From Treponema sp. UBA7570 (lineage in GTDB: Bacteria; Spirochaetota; Spirochaetia; Treponematales; Treponemataceae), in the NCBI GenBank assembly GCA_002477955.1, contig DLLE01000032.1:1-31344 (forward strand): a stretch of DNA of 31,344 nucleotides, read 5' to 3'. Under the pieces are notes generated by a model. The model ran no database searches. It was not told the origin of the DNA and saw only the letters and a list, made by a program, of their open reading frames with translations. The translations under genes and the position numbers were made by a program. Positions 23,065 to 31,290 of this stretch are shown here, one piece after another; the first letter of the stretch is position 1, and every line of letters begins with the position of its first letter.

Positions 23065-24741
23065 TTAAAACTGAAATTTTACAAGTGCAGTTATATGTCC
23101 GCAATTCTGTTTGTATTGGCTGTGAGCAAAAGCCCTCGTCTTTACGGTAACCAATTTTATAATATCTGTTGCTTCGAGAGCAAGGCGAATTGAATTTGAG
23201 GCTCTGACAGAACCAGAAAAATCAAGAACCGGAACTTTTTCAGCATCGTCTCCGAGGTTTTGAGTAATAGAAGCCTTTAAATTCCACAAATTGTCCGGCT
23301 CAAAAATAACACAAGCCGTCAAACTCTGTTCGTCCTCATAGGACGGAACATCGAGCCAGTAAGATTTCCATGAGCCGGAAAATTTTAATTTTTCAAAATC
23401 TGCTGAAAGTTCGGCAACCGATTTTAATTCAGTCCTATTTTCCTGCTTTATAACGTAAAAACCTGCTGACGACGGAGAAGTCTTGTAATCTGGAGTCCAA
23501 ACTCCGTTATCAAAAGCAGTTTTTCTGAATTCTCCGCTCAAATTTACGCTGAAAAAATCCTGGACAGGAACAGAAGCCGAAATTTGTCCATACCAGTCGC
23601 TCTGCTCGGAAGAAAGACAGAAAAGCGCTGCAAATAGATACTTTTGCTCAAGATTTCCGGCAGATTCCAAAACAGAATCAAGTCCGCCTTCAATTTTCAG
23701 GCAAAGCGGTCTGAAAGAAAGTCCGTATGGAATTTCAGCTTTTCCGCCGAGCAAAAACGGAAACAGGACATTTTGCTTTCCAATGGAATTTCCTGCAATC
23801 ATACCGGCAGAAGCATAAACTTTTACATTTTCGTCAGTCCAGTCAAAATTCAGCCTGAATTCGCCCTTGTGAACGGCTTCAGCGCTTGAAGCCTCAGGCG
23901 CCTTTTCGAGAGAACCTGTTTCTTTTACGTTGAGCTGAGTTTCATATTTTGCGAGAAAATTTACATCAAACATTGAATTTTTCCAGCCCGCCAAAAAATG
24001 AGGAACAAATGAAAAATATTTTGAACTTTTTTCCCATCCGCTATCAAAAACTGAATCAGAGTCAGATTTTGTTCCATAACGATTAAAATAAGAGCCGTTT
24101 CCGCCAAGCTGAATGTACCAGCCATTTTTTAAAGACCATTTTGCCGACATTTTTCCGCCAATGTCGTTCCAAAGATAATCCGTAAAAACCGAAGATTTAG
24201 ACTGCAAACCTTCATTTTGATTTTTGTACCAGCCAAAAAAAATGAATTCCGACTTTTCGTTCAAGAATTTTTTTTCTGCTTCAATTCCAGTTTTTCTAAA
24301 AAAATAACCGTCGGCAGCTTTTTTATCCGCAAAATCTTCTGCGTTTTTGTGAAAAAACGAAACCTTAAAAGGTGAATTTCCGCTCATTCGGTAAATATCA
24401 AAATCGCCGGCAAAACTGAACGGAAAACCGCCGCCAATGCTGCCTTGGGCATAGACATTTTTTTCGTCAGAAGAATTTTGAACGTACTGCTGCGAAACCT
24501 GCTCTTTTTTCTGTACACTTTCCATTTCCGGCAATTCAAGGCTGCCGGTATTTTTATCTGGAAGAATTTTTTTATAATCTGGAACGCTGTCTTTTCCAGC
24601 CGTCAGCGCTCCTCCGGAAATTACAGTTGTCACGTCTGGAAGTTCAATTTCGTTTTCTGAAGGCTGAACTTCTTCCGCTATCTGCGCAAAAGCAAATGTT
24701 CCACAAAAACACGCTGTCAAAATAAAAAATATCTTTTTCAT
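23065..24741 (-). CDS. Outer-membrane beta-barrel protein, putative TonB partner
   Basis: The 558-residue protein has a Sec signal (cleavage likely after Ala19 in AFAQ). A hydrophilic segment (20-95) contains NEIELPDVTTVISGG (30-44), which resembles a TonB box. From about residue 96 the pattern is alternating aromatic/hydrophobic strands with turns (GGFPFSFAGDFDIYR, KNGWYIQLGGNGSYFNRYG, FSVNLSGEFRKTAF), ending in ITALVKFQF with the terminal Phe typical of barrel assembly signals. No TonB-receptor plug domain is recognisable, although barrel size would suit one. It lies directly between the TPR gene and exbB. Its transport or secretion role is unknown; the partnership with TonB is inferred from position and motif. 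No strong ribosome site is visible at 24741. Confidence 0.78.
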   Translation of the reverse strand: MKKIFFILTACFCGTFAFAQIAEEVQPSENEIELPDVTTVISGGALTAGKDSVPDYKKILPDKNTGSLELPEMESVQKKEQVSQQYVQNSSDEKNVYAQGSIGGGFPFSFAGDFDIYRMSGNSPFKVSFFHKNAEDFADKKAADGYFFRKTGIEAEKKFLNEKSEFIFFGWYKNQNEGLQSKSSVFTDYLWNDIGGKMSAKWSLKNGWYIQLGGNGSYFNRYGTKSDSDSVFDSGWEKSSKYFSFVPHFLAGWKNSMFDVNFLAKYETQLNVKETGSLEKAPEASSAEAVHKGEFRLNFDWTDENVKVYASAGMIAGNSIGKQNVLFPFLLGGKAEIPYGLSFRPLCLKIEGGLDSVLESAGNLEQKYLFAALFCLSSEQSDWYGQISASVPVQDFFSVNLSGEFRKTAFDNGVWTPDYKTSPSSAGFYVIKQENRTELKSVAELSADFEKLKFSGSWKSYWLDVPSYEDEQSLTACVIFEPDNLWNLKASITQNLGDDAEKVPVLDFSGSVRASNSIRLALEATDIIKLVTVKTRAFAHSQYKQNCGHITALVKFQF

Positions 24742-24810
24742 TTTTTTTTCAAAAAACCTCTCATCAGTTAAATTCGGTTATTTTTTTTAGCAAGGATTTT
24801 ACTTGCCTAA

Positions 24811-27756
24811 TCAGTTTTCTTTAAGATTTACAATTCGCTGAACATCGGCAGCATACTGGCTTTTTGGATACAGATTTATAAGAACTTTTGCCGTAGAAAG
24901 GGCATCTGCCTTTTTTCCAGCCGCATCAAACGCTTCTGCCGCGCCGTAAAGCGAACGCTCGGCAATTTCGCTGTTTCCGCATTTCCGTCCAAATTCCGCC
25001 GCAGACAAAAACATATCTGCCGCTTCGTCATTTTTATTCTGTGATCTCAAAATATCTGCCAGAAGAACAGCATTTTTTCCGGCAAGTTCAATTTCATCAT
25101 CGTTGTTTTTTTGAATTTCAAAAAGCTCCCGTGCAAGGCTTTCCGCCTTTTTTTGCTGCGGCTTTTCAAAATAAATTTTTGCAAGCTCAGTGCCGATTTT
25201 TCGTCCATTTTTTGTTTTGCTTCCGCCGGCACTTTCAAATTCCTGTTCTTTTTCGAAAATTTCCTTGTCCGCGCCAGAGCTCAAAGCCTGCAATTCCCGT
25301 TTTAAGCTGGAAATTCCGTCTTTTTCCGCCTGGTTTCCATATTCAAGAAGCATTTTGTCTGCAATTTTTAAGGCTTGTGAATATTTTTTCTGCGAACGAT
25401 AAATGTCAATCAGTTTTTTTTCAGAATCATATTTATAGGAAGAATTTTCCGGCTTTTCGACAATTTCCATAAAATAAAGCGATGATTTTTCTATTCTGCC
25501 AATTTTAAAAAGGCTGTCCGCTTCAAAATAAAGCGCCGCAGGATAAAATTTCCCAGACTGATATTTTTTTAGGTAAATTTCAAAGAGCTGGGCTGATTTT
25601 TCATAATTTTCGTTTACATAAAAAAGTTCGCCGCGACGGAAAACTGACTCTTCTGCAAGAAAACCGGCATTTTTCTCTTCTGAAAGCTCGGAATAAGTCT
25701 TATCTGCCTGAACAAAATCTTTATTTTGAACAAAAAATTGGGCCATCAAGTAACGGCATTCAAAGCCAAAACTGTTTTTTTCGGAAGAATAAGATTTTAA
25801 AAGTTTTATAGCTTCATCATATTTTTTTGAGTCTGAATAAATTCCAGCAAGCAAGAGCACGGATTCATTTTTTTGCTCCTGATTTTTAGAAGAAGAAAGC
25901 GCGTTTCTGGCATTTTTTTCCGCTTCCGGATAATTTTGAATTTGAGCGGCGCATTTTGCCGCTGTTGCCAAAGCCTGGAAATTCAGGGCATTTTCCCCGC
26001 TGTTTTTTACAAAACTTTCCAAATTTTCAAGGGCATTTTTGTATTTTCCGAGCTGGTACTGACAGTACCCAAGATAAAATTTTGCCAGATTTGAATATTT
26101 TGAATCAAATTTTTTATCAGAAATCGATTCTTCAAAACATTTTTCCGCTTCCTGCCAATTTTTCTGGTTAAAAAGCGCAAGAGCCTTCATGTAATCCGAC
26201 TCGCTTCCATGCGCATTTTCTGCCTCTTCAACAGTAGAAATCAAGTGTCCGGCATTTAAAAGCGTGCGAATATAATCAAGCCTTCCGTCGTTATCAAGAA
26301 AACCTTTTTTTGAGAGCGCATAAAAAATTGAATCTGCATCGGACGACCTTCCCATTTTTGCAAAAATTTTAGCTTTTAGAAATAGAAATTCATCATCAGA
26401 ATAGTTTTCGGAATTTAAAAAATCCAATGCCCCCTCATAATTTTTGAGGGAATATTGTGAAAGAGCAGCCCAATAAACCAGAGTTTTTTTTGCCGCGGAA
26501 GAATTTTCGCTCAAAATCTGGGATTGAGCGTTTTTTAAGGAATTTTCCCAATCTTCAGAAAGCCCAAAATACCGGGTTTTTGCCGCAATCGCATCCGAAT
26601 AATAAAACTTTTCTTTTTCAAAACCGCATTCATTCCAGCCGGAATTTATTATTTCCAAAGAATTTTTTGCAGCCGTTTTTAGATCTTCTTTTGAAGTCAA
26701 AAAACTTATTTCGGCAGAATAAAGCAAAGCAAGCTGTTTTAACTGAGCTGAATTATTTTTTTCGGCATTTTTAAAATAAGAAAGCGATTTTTCATATTTT
26801 TTTGAATAGAACGCATCGATTGCAAGCCGTGTCCAAAATTCACTGACGAGCTCAGGTTTTTCTTTTTTTAAAAGTTCCGCCTTTTCAATAACTTCGGCAG
26901 GATCTTTTTTTATTTGATTTTGATGGGCACTAGAAAGAAGATACGCTTTTTGCATTGCAAGGGCGGCAAGACTTGAAGGTCCTTCTGTCAAAACTTTCAC
27001 GTAACAGTCATAGCAGGCAGAAAATTTTCCAAGATTTTCAAGCGCCTGGCCATAAGCAAGAAGAATTCTGTATTTTGCTTCTTGCGAAAAAACAAATTTT
27101 TCAATTTGTCCAAGTTTTTCAAGCTGAACAAAATATTCTTCGCACTTTTTAAAATTTCCAGCGAGAACACAGTTTTCAAAAAAATTTACGCACGCTTCTT
27201 CGTATTCTCCAGCCGAAAATTTCTTTCCGTTTTGAACCGCATATTCAAAACAGTCTGCCGCTGCCTCAAAATTTTTTAAGCGGACAAGAGTTTTTCCAGA
27301 ATACAAAATTGCCTGAGAATAAACAGAAGTTTTTTCCAGCCCCGCATTTTTTAAGATTTCCGCGCTTTTATAAAAATACGGCAAAGCGGCTTCGTTTTTG
27401 TTCAACTCAAAAAGACCGCGCCCAGTCCAAAAACAACGGGCCGAATTAAGCTCAGGACTGTTTTTTGCAGATTTTTCGGCGTCAGAAAGAATTTCAAGAG
27501 AATCTTTTATTCTTCCCATTTTAAAAAGACTTTCGCCTTTTAAAACCATAGCTTTTGCTTCGTAAACCGATTTTGACTCTGAATTCAAAATCTGGTCTGC
27601 ATAAAGCACAACTCCCGGATAAAATCCGCTGTCATAAGCATCTTGCATTTGAAAAGCCAGCGAAGATTCGCTTTGAGCAAAAGAAACTGCTCCTGCAAAA
27701 ACGCAAAACAACGCTCCCAAAACTATTTTTTTTTCAATTTTTTTCAATTTTTTCAT
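24811..27756 (-). CDS. Large exported tetratricopeptide-repeat protein
   Basis: The 981-residue protein has a Sec signal (cleavage near residue 27, VSFAQ) and is otherwise an almost continuous series of TPR-like helix pairs, for example EAALPYFYKSAEILKNAG, EKSLSYFKNAEKNNSAQLKQ, KYKNALENLESFVKNSGENA, EESVFRRGELFYVNENYEKS and, at the end, AKVLINLYPKSQYAADVQRI. The last repeat resembles those of CpoB/YbgF and BamD. Such proteins act as scaffolds at the periplasm or outer membrane. It lies 29 bases after the 463-residue gene and 69 before the barrel gene, in the ExbBD-TonB operon. This recalls the Tol-Pal cluster, which also contains a TPR protein, but the size is far greater. Confidence 0.87.
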   Translation of the reverse strand: MKKLKKIEKKIVLGALFCVFAGAVSFAQSESSLAFQMQDAYDSGFYPGVVLYADQILNSESKSVYEAKAMVLKGESLFKMGRIKDSLEILSDAEKSAKNSPELNSARCFWTGRGLFELNKNEAALPYFYKSAEILKNAGLEKTSVYSQAILYSGKTLVRLKNFEAAADCFEYAVQNGKKFSAGEYEEACVNFFENCVLAGNFKKCEEYFVQLEKLGQIEKFVFSQEAKYRILLAYGQALENLGKFSACYDCYVKVLTEGPSSLAALAMQKAYLLSSAHQNQIKKDPAEVIEKAELLKKEKPELVSEFWTRLAIDAFYSKKYEKSLSYFKNAEKNNSAQLKQLALLYSAEISFLTSKEDLKTAAKNSLEIINSGWNECGFEKEKFYYSDAIAAKTRYFGLSEDWENSLKNAQSQILSENSSAAKKTLVYWAALSQYSLKNYEGALDFLNSENYSDDEFLFLKAKIFAKMGRSSDADSIFYALSKKGFLDNDGRLDYIRTLLNAGHLISTVEEAENAHGSESDYMKALALFNQKNWQEAEKCFEESISDKKFDSKYSNLAKFYLGYCQYQLGKYKNALENLESFVKNSGENALNFQALATAAKCAAQIQNYPEAEKNARNALSSSKNQEQKNESVLLLAGIYSDSKKYDEAIKLLKSYSSEKNSFGFECRYLMAQFFVQNKDFVQADKTYSELSEEKNAGFLAEESVFRRGELFYVNENYEKSAQLFEIYLKKYQSGKFYPAALYFEADSLFKIGRIEKSSLYFMEIVEKPENSSYKYDSEKKLIDIYRSQKKYSQALKIADKMLLEYGNQAEKDGISSLKRELQALSSGADKEIFEKEQEFESAGGSKTKNGRKIGTELAKIYFEKPQQKKAESLARELFEIQKNNDDEIELAGKNAVLLADILRSQNKNDEAADMFLSAAEFGRKCGNSEIAERSLYGAAEAFDAAGKKADALSTAKVLINLYPKSQYAADVQRIVNLKEN

Positions 27757-27785
27757 AAAATCACTTATTTCAAAAAAAATATTTT

Positions 27786-29177
27786 CTATTGCAAATAAAA
27801 ATTATTTTCAGTCAAAACCCTGGAAAGATGGACAAAGCTTCCCTTATATTTATTGGCAAACTGTCTTAAAGTAAGTTCCTTTCCATTTTCAAAAATTACA
27901 CAGTTAAACCGTCCGTTTTTGTCATAAAACGGAAAAATAACCGCGCAACGGTCGAATGCAAAAATTTCAGAATCAGACAGATTTTTATCATGCAAAGGAC
28001 GTTTTATTGCCGCAAGATAGCAGTAAGTCGGTTCAGTCGAAGCAAGCGCAAAAAGAAGAGGTCTTAGCTTTTCAATCTGATAACCTGAATTTTTAAGATA
28101 GCCGGCAGTCTGAGTAATTCCGCGGTCTGTAACTTCGGACGCAAAAGGCTCAAGAGTCACGTCAACGCCAGAATTTTTCCATAGATAATTTCTCTGAGAT
28201 TTTACAGAAAGAACCGCAGCCGCAAGATTTCTGCACCAATCAAGCGAAAAAGAAAGATTGTAATTTTGAGAGATTATGCTTTTTTTGCCGGTCTTATTTT
28301 CTTCGGAAGTCGGAATAACAAGAGGATTTCGATAAAGAAAACTTCCGGTTACAGGCTCAACAAGACCATCGCAAATCCATTTTAAAAATCCGGCATCGTC
28401 CACAACAACAGGATTTTCGATTTTTCCAGAAGTTTTTTCGATTTCTTCAAAATCAATTTTCCGCTCTTTGCCAGACGAAATAAAAATCGGCTTTCCATTT
28501 TCGTCGTAACAACTGTCCGGACAATAAACAACTCTTTCAAGATTTTTGCGAATTGCCGCAATCATCTTCAATTTTGACTCAAACTGTCCCTGCTGGCGGT
28601 CTGCATATTTCCACGGAAGAATATTTTCGGTCAAAGAAAAAATCTGCTCAAAAGAAAGCGTATAAAGCTTTTCAAACGGAATTCCTAAAGGAACAGAGCG
28701 GGCGGCGTAAAGTCCGGAAATTACAAAATCTGACAGAGTTTTTGCTCCAGACGGCGCAAACTGCACAAATTCATCGCTGTCTTGTGAAAAGTAAATTCTC
28801 AAAAAAAGAGGCTTTGAGGTTTTTGAATCCTTTACAAGAACCCAGCCTCCGCACGAATCCCCGGCAAAATTGTCAACAGTCCGTTTTTCTACGCCTTTTT
28901 CCGTAAAAATCTCAGTTTCGAGCAAAGATTTTGGAGCAACAACAACTGCAAAAGTCGAGTCAGTTTCTTCCATTCTAATCTGGAATTCCTGGCCGATAGC
29001 GTTTTTTTCAATTTCTGATTTTTTCTCACGAAGCTGGCCCAAACCGCAAAAAAACCAGGACTCGGCCTTTGCGCGCCGAATTTCAGCAGAATCTGGAATA
29101 TTGAGCCTGTTAAAATCTGCAAAAGCACAAAGCCCCGCAAAAAAAACAAATATGCAGCCAAAAATTTTTCTATTCAT
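27786..29177 (-). CDS. Exported protein of unknown function, first gene of the envelope operon
   Basis: I do not recognise this 463-residue protein. A Sec signal (FGCIFVFFAGLCAFADF, cleavage near residue 20) predicts export to the periplasm. The mature part mixes strands and helices and has several Cys. One segment, VVVDDAGFLKWICDGLVEP (about 257-275), loosely resembles the NlpC/P60 active-site strand DCSGFV but with Ala in place of the catalytic Cys, so peptidase activity is not claimed. The C-terminal segment (about 372-463) with DRCAVIFPFYDKNGRFNCVI looks like a separate domain. It starts the apparent operon with the TPR, barrel and ExbBD-TonB genes; a shared envelope role is inferred. Confidence 0.78.
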   Translation of the reverse strand: MNRKIFGCIFVFFAGLCAFADFNRLNIPDSAEIRRAKAESWFFCGLGQLREKKSEIEKNAIGQEFQIRMEETDSTFAVVVAPKSLLETEIFTEKGVEKRTVDNFAGDSCGGWVLVKDSKTSKPLFLRIYFSQDSDEFVQFAPSGAKTLSDFVISGLYAARSVPLGIPFEKLYTLSFEQIFSLTENILPWKYADRQQGQFESKLKMIAAIRKNLERVVYCPDSCYDENGKPIFISSGKERKIDFEEIEKTSGKIENPVVVDDAGFLKWICDGLVEPVTGSFLYRNPLVIPTSEENKTGKKSIISQNYNLSFSLDWCRNLAAAVLSVKSQRNYLWKNSGVDVTLEPFASEVTDRGITQTAGYLKNSGYQIEKLRPLLFALASTEPTYCYLAAIKRPLHDKNLSDSEIFAFDRCAVIFPFYDKNGRFNCVIFENGKELTLRQFANKYKGSFVHLSRVLTENNFYLQ

Positions 29178-29477
29178 TATAAAAAAATAACACGAAAAGC
29201 AAAAAAGTTACATAGACAAAATATAACGATAATGGGTGCGTGCCGTAAAAACGGCACCGGGCTTTGCAGGGTTCCGCGCCTTACGCGCTCCATTGCCGCG
29301 CAACGCGCTCCGCGCGCCCTTCCAATCCCTCGCACAGTAATTTAAGTGTCATTCCTGTGCCGCGGCATTGCGATGTTTACGCAGTAAACTCAGCCAGGAA
29401 TCTGCTGGAAATTTTCGATAGATTATCGGGTCAAGCCCGATAATGACAGTAAAATTTAAAGCTCGAAATCGAACCTT
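29178..29477. other. Intergenic region with GC-rich hairpins and a dispersed repeat
   Basis: No gene is supported here. A hairpin GTGCCGT-AAAA-ACGGCAC (29240-29257) opens a GC-rich block (29231-29335) with repeated CGCGC-type words. Copy B of the 98-bp element follows (29341-29438, extended to 29447). The first 50 bases (29178-29225) are AT-rich and must hold the promoter of the 463-residue gene, but I could not pick a convincing -35/-10 pair. Confidence 0.65.
29341..29447. repeat. Dispersed 98-bp palindromic element, copy B (with complete inverted end)
   Basis: Matches copy A at 13480-13577 without gaps over 98 bases (about 17 differences). This copy has terminal inverted repeats GTCATT (29349-29354) and AATGAC (29442-29447), a hairpin ATTATCGGG/CCCGATAAT at its end, and an internal TTTACGCAGTAAA dyad. 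The form suggests a non-autonomous palindromic (MITE- or REP-like) element. It sits just after the lipoprotein gene at 29478 and may also terminate it. Confidence 0.75.
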
Positions 29478-31058
29478 TTAATAATAAGGATAAACAGCCG
29501 CCTGCTCAGGATTCTGTTCAATAATTACATCTCGCCAGCGTCTGCCCCAGTTGTAAACGGATTCTCCAAAATCAACAGTGCCGTCATCGTTCAAGACAAA
29601 CTCTACTGGAATATTTTGACGTATTTCTGCAGTGTACGGAAGCGTTTCATCATCATAATGCGTGGCATTTTCGTTCTTTGTAATCTTGATTTTATAAGCT
29701 TCACTTTCAAGGTTTATGCTGCCACCTTCGTACTTTCCGTTTGCGTCAAATTCAGAAGGACGAATAGTTTTTGTATAAACGTTGTTATCACTTCCCACAT
29801 TGATAACAACTTTATAAGTTGTATTGCCACCTGAAGTTTTCGGGGAAATCGAATATTTTATACCGCTGCTTGTGTCTTCGCTGCCATATACCGCCATTAA
29901 ATTAAATGTTTTTTTTCTAACTACATTGTTTTCATAGATGTCTTTAACTATAAAAGCAGGTTTTGGACTTTCCGTTTTATTAACTGAATAATAATTACTT
30001 TCTTTGCAAGTCTCATAATACTCTACAAACTGCTGTTTTTCATCAAACGCATAACAATTAAGCAGCAGATTATTTTTGTCATAACTTTTAAACTCATTCG
30101 GCATGTAATTTCTGATTAAGATAAAGTTCATAGCTTTTAGCGCATCTTCAAAAGCAACAGAATTATTCTCTGAATCTATAAAATTGGCATAGTATTTTGA
30201 ATGCCATTGTTCCTTTATAAATCCAAGTCTGTCTGTCAAATCTTCTTTTCCCAATACCAGAAAATTATCACTATAAAAGTAATGCGGAGTTGTTTCTTTA
30301 GATTCTGCAAAAAAATCTGATTCTGAATAGCCATTTGGAATTACAGCTGGCACAATATTCTTTTTTAGCTCAGTAAATTCCGGCACTGTACCATGCTTTA
30401 CAGCAACCTTGCCTGCAACTCTTATCAAAAGCACATTTTTGCCGAAAGTTTTTTCAGCATATTCTTTTGTTTTTTTGATTGAGTCTAATGTTGTAAGCGC
30501 TGCAATCACACTGGCTGTACTGCCTGAATTTTCTGTAATTGTGTTAGAAACTACTATGTAGTCCAGACCGTCAACTTTTACAACAGAACCAACACTAAAA
30601 CTTGCGGTTTCAGTTGTGTCTGTTTTTTCTGAACAGCAGTCTATCGCCTCTTGTGCCGTGGCGTATTCCTTTTGGCACTTGGCGCACACATAGACTTTTT
30701 CCGTTATTGTCTTTGTCTTTATGGAAACATTTGCCACAGACACAGAGCTGTTTTCTATTCCTTCTTTTACAGCAAAAGCCTTTACTACAGTGTCTTTGCC
30801 GAACGTTACGGCCTCTGTGTACTTTTCGCTGTTTTCTGTCGGCTCAGTTCCGTCTGTCGTGTAATAGATTGCGGCACCTTCCGTCTTGCTTGCCATCGCT
30901 ACCTTTACGCCAACTTCTCCTGCGTCCTCCGCGGTAAATGTTACTGCCTCGGCGTAAGTTTTATCAACATACTCTGTTTCGATTTCCGTTTTGCAGCCAA
31001 AAACCGCAAGTCCAATTGCAATTGCCGCAAGCACGGCAAACATTCTCGATTTTTTCAT
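29478..31058 (-). CDS. Lipoprotein with chitobiase-type C-terminal domain and Cys4 motif
   Basis: The 526-residue protein has a lipoprotein signal (lipobox VFGC, Cys22). Residues ~36-113 form an Ig-like CHB_HEX_C-type domain with AAIYYTTDGTEPTENSEKY and VVKAFAVKEG, as found in many spirochaete surface proteins. YVCAKCQKEYATAQEAIDCC (123-142) follows, a CxxC..CC pattern like a zinc ribbon. The remaining ~380 residues show no recognisable fold. ATGs at 31061 and 31058 are both possible; GGAGGAA (31065-31071) spaces better for 31058. The leader contains a terminator hairpin and a 5-bp repeat at the promoter, pointing to phase variation. Ligand and role are unknown; a surface adhesin or carbohydrate-binding role is speculation. 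Confidence 0.85.
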   Translation of the reverse strand: MKKSRMFAVLAAIAIGLAVFGCKTEIETEYVDKTYAEAVTFTAEDAGEVGVKVAMASKTEGAAIYYTTDGTEPTENSEKYTEAVTFGKDTVVKAFAVKEGIENSSVSVANVSIKTKTITEKVYVCAKCQKEYATAQEAIDCCSEKTDTTETASFSVGSVVKVDGLDYIVVSNTITENSGSTASVIAALTTLDSIKKTKEYAEKTFGKNVLLIRVAGKVAVKHGTVPEFTELKKNIVPAVIPNGYSESDFFAESKETTPHYFYSDNFLVLGKEDLTDRLGFIKEQWHSKYYANFIDSENNSVAFEDALKAMNFILIRNYMPNEFKSYDKNNLLLNCYAFDEKQQFVEYYETCKESNYYSVNKTESPKPAFIVKDIYENNVVRKKTFNLMAVYGSEDTSSGIKYSISPKTSGGNTTYKVVINVGSDNNVYTKTIRPSEFDANGKYEGGSINLESEAYKIKITKNENATHYDDETLPYTAEIRQNIPVEFVLNDDGTVDFGESVYNWGRRWRDVIIEQNPEQAAVYPYY

Positions 31059-31093
31059 CATAACTTCCTCCATAAGATGAAACTAATTTAAAA

Positions 31094-31152
31094 TAAAAAA
31101 AGACCGCCATACTGCGGCGCACAAAATTTTGCACGTTGCAATATAACGGTCT
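31094..31152 (-). terminator. Terminator or attenuator just ahead of the lipoprotein ribosome site
   Basis: On the minus strand AGACCG (plus 31147-31152) pairs with CGGTCT (plus 31101-31106), extended by AA/TT, and is followed by seven T. The 40-base loop contains a further GCAAAATTTTGTGC dyad. It lies only 22 bases upstream of the GGAGGAA site, so in the leader it would act as an attenuator. Confidence 0.65.
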
Positions 31153-31191
31153 TCTAATAGCTGAATAAATTGTATTTTAGAGAGAATTATC

Positions 31192-31259
31192 TTCTGTTCT
31201 GTTCTGTTCTGTTCTGTTCTGTTCTGTTCTGTTCTGTTCTGTTCTGTTCTGTTCTGTTC
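31192..31259. repeat. Pentanucleotide tandem repeat (TTCTG)13
   Basis: Thirteen perfect copies of TTCTG (CAGAA on the minus strand) plus a partial TTC, 68 bases without interruption. The purity indicates recent slippage. It lies immediately downstream of a minus-strand promoter and 134 bases before the lipoprotein start. Confidence 0.97.
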
Positions 31260-31262
31260 AAG

Positions 31263-31290
31263 ATTATGTCTCTCCGGTTTTCTCTGTCAA
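31263..31290 (-). promoter_or_regulatory. Promoter reading into the pentanucleotide repeat
   Basis: On the minus strand a perfect -35 TTGACA (plus 31285-31290) and -10 CATAAT (plus 31263-31268) are 16 bases apart. The expected transcription start is near 31256, inside the first repeat unit, so the mRNA would begin with the repeat. Confidence 0.65.

Noticed and set aside
24742..24810. Terminator between the TPR and beta-barrel genes
   Set aside because: Only a 5-bp GCAAG/CTTGC stem with no T-tract on the transcribed strand; the genes are treated as one operon.
25041..25472. 143-codon plus-strand frame, Phe-rich
   Set aside because: Antisense of the TPR gene; the Phe, Gln and Arg richness mirrors Lys, Glu and Ala codons on the other strand.
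30651..31091. 146-codon plus-strand frame
   Set aside because: Antisense of the lipoprotein gene whose signal peptide, domain and ribosome site are all clear.
31192..31259. CRISPR-like array
   Set aside because: The repeat is contiguous 5-bp units with no spacers.
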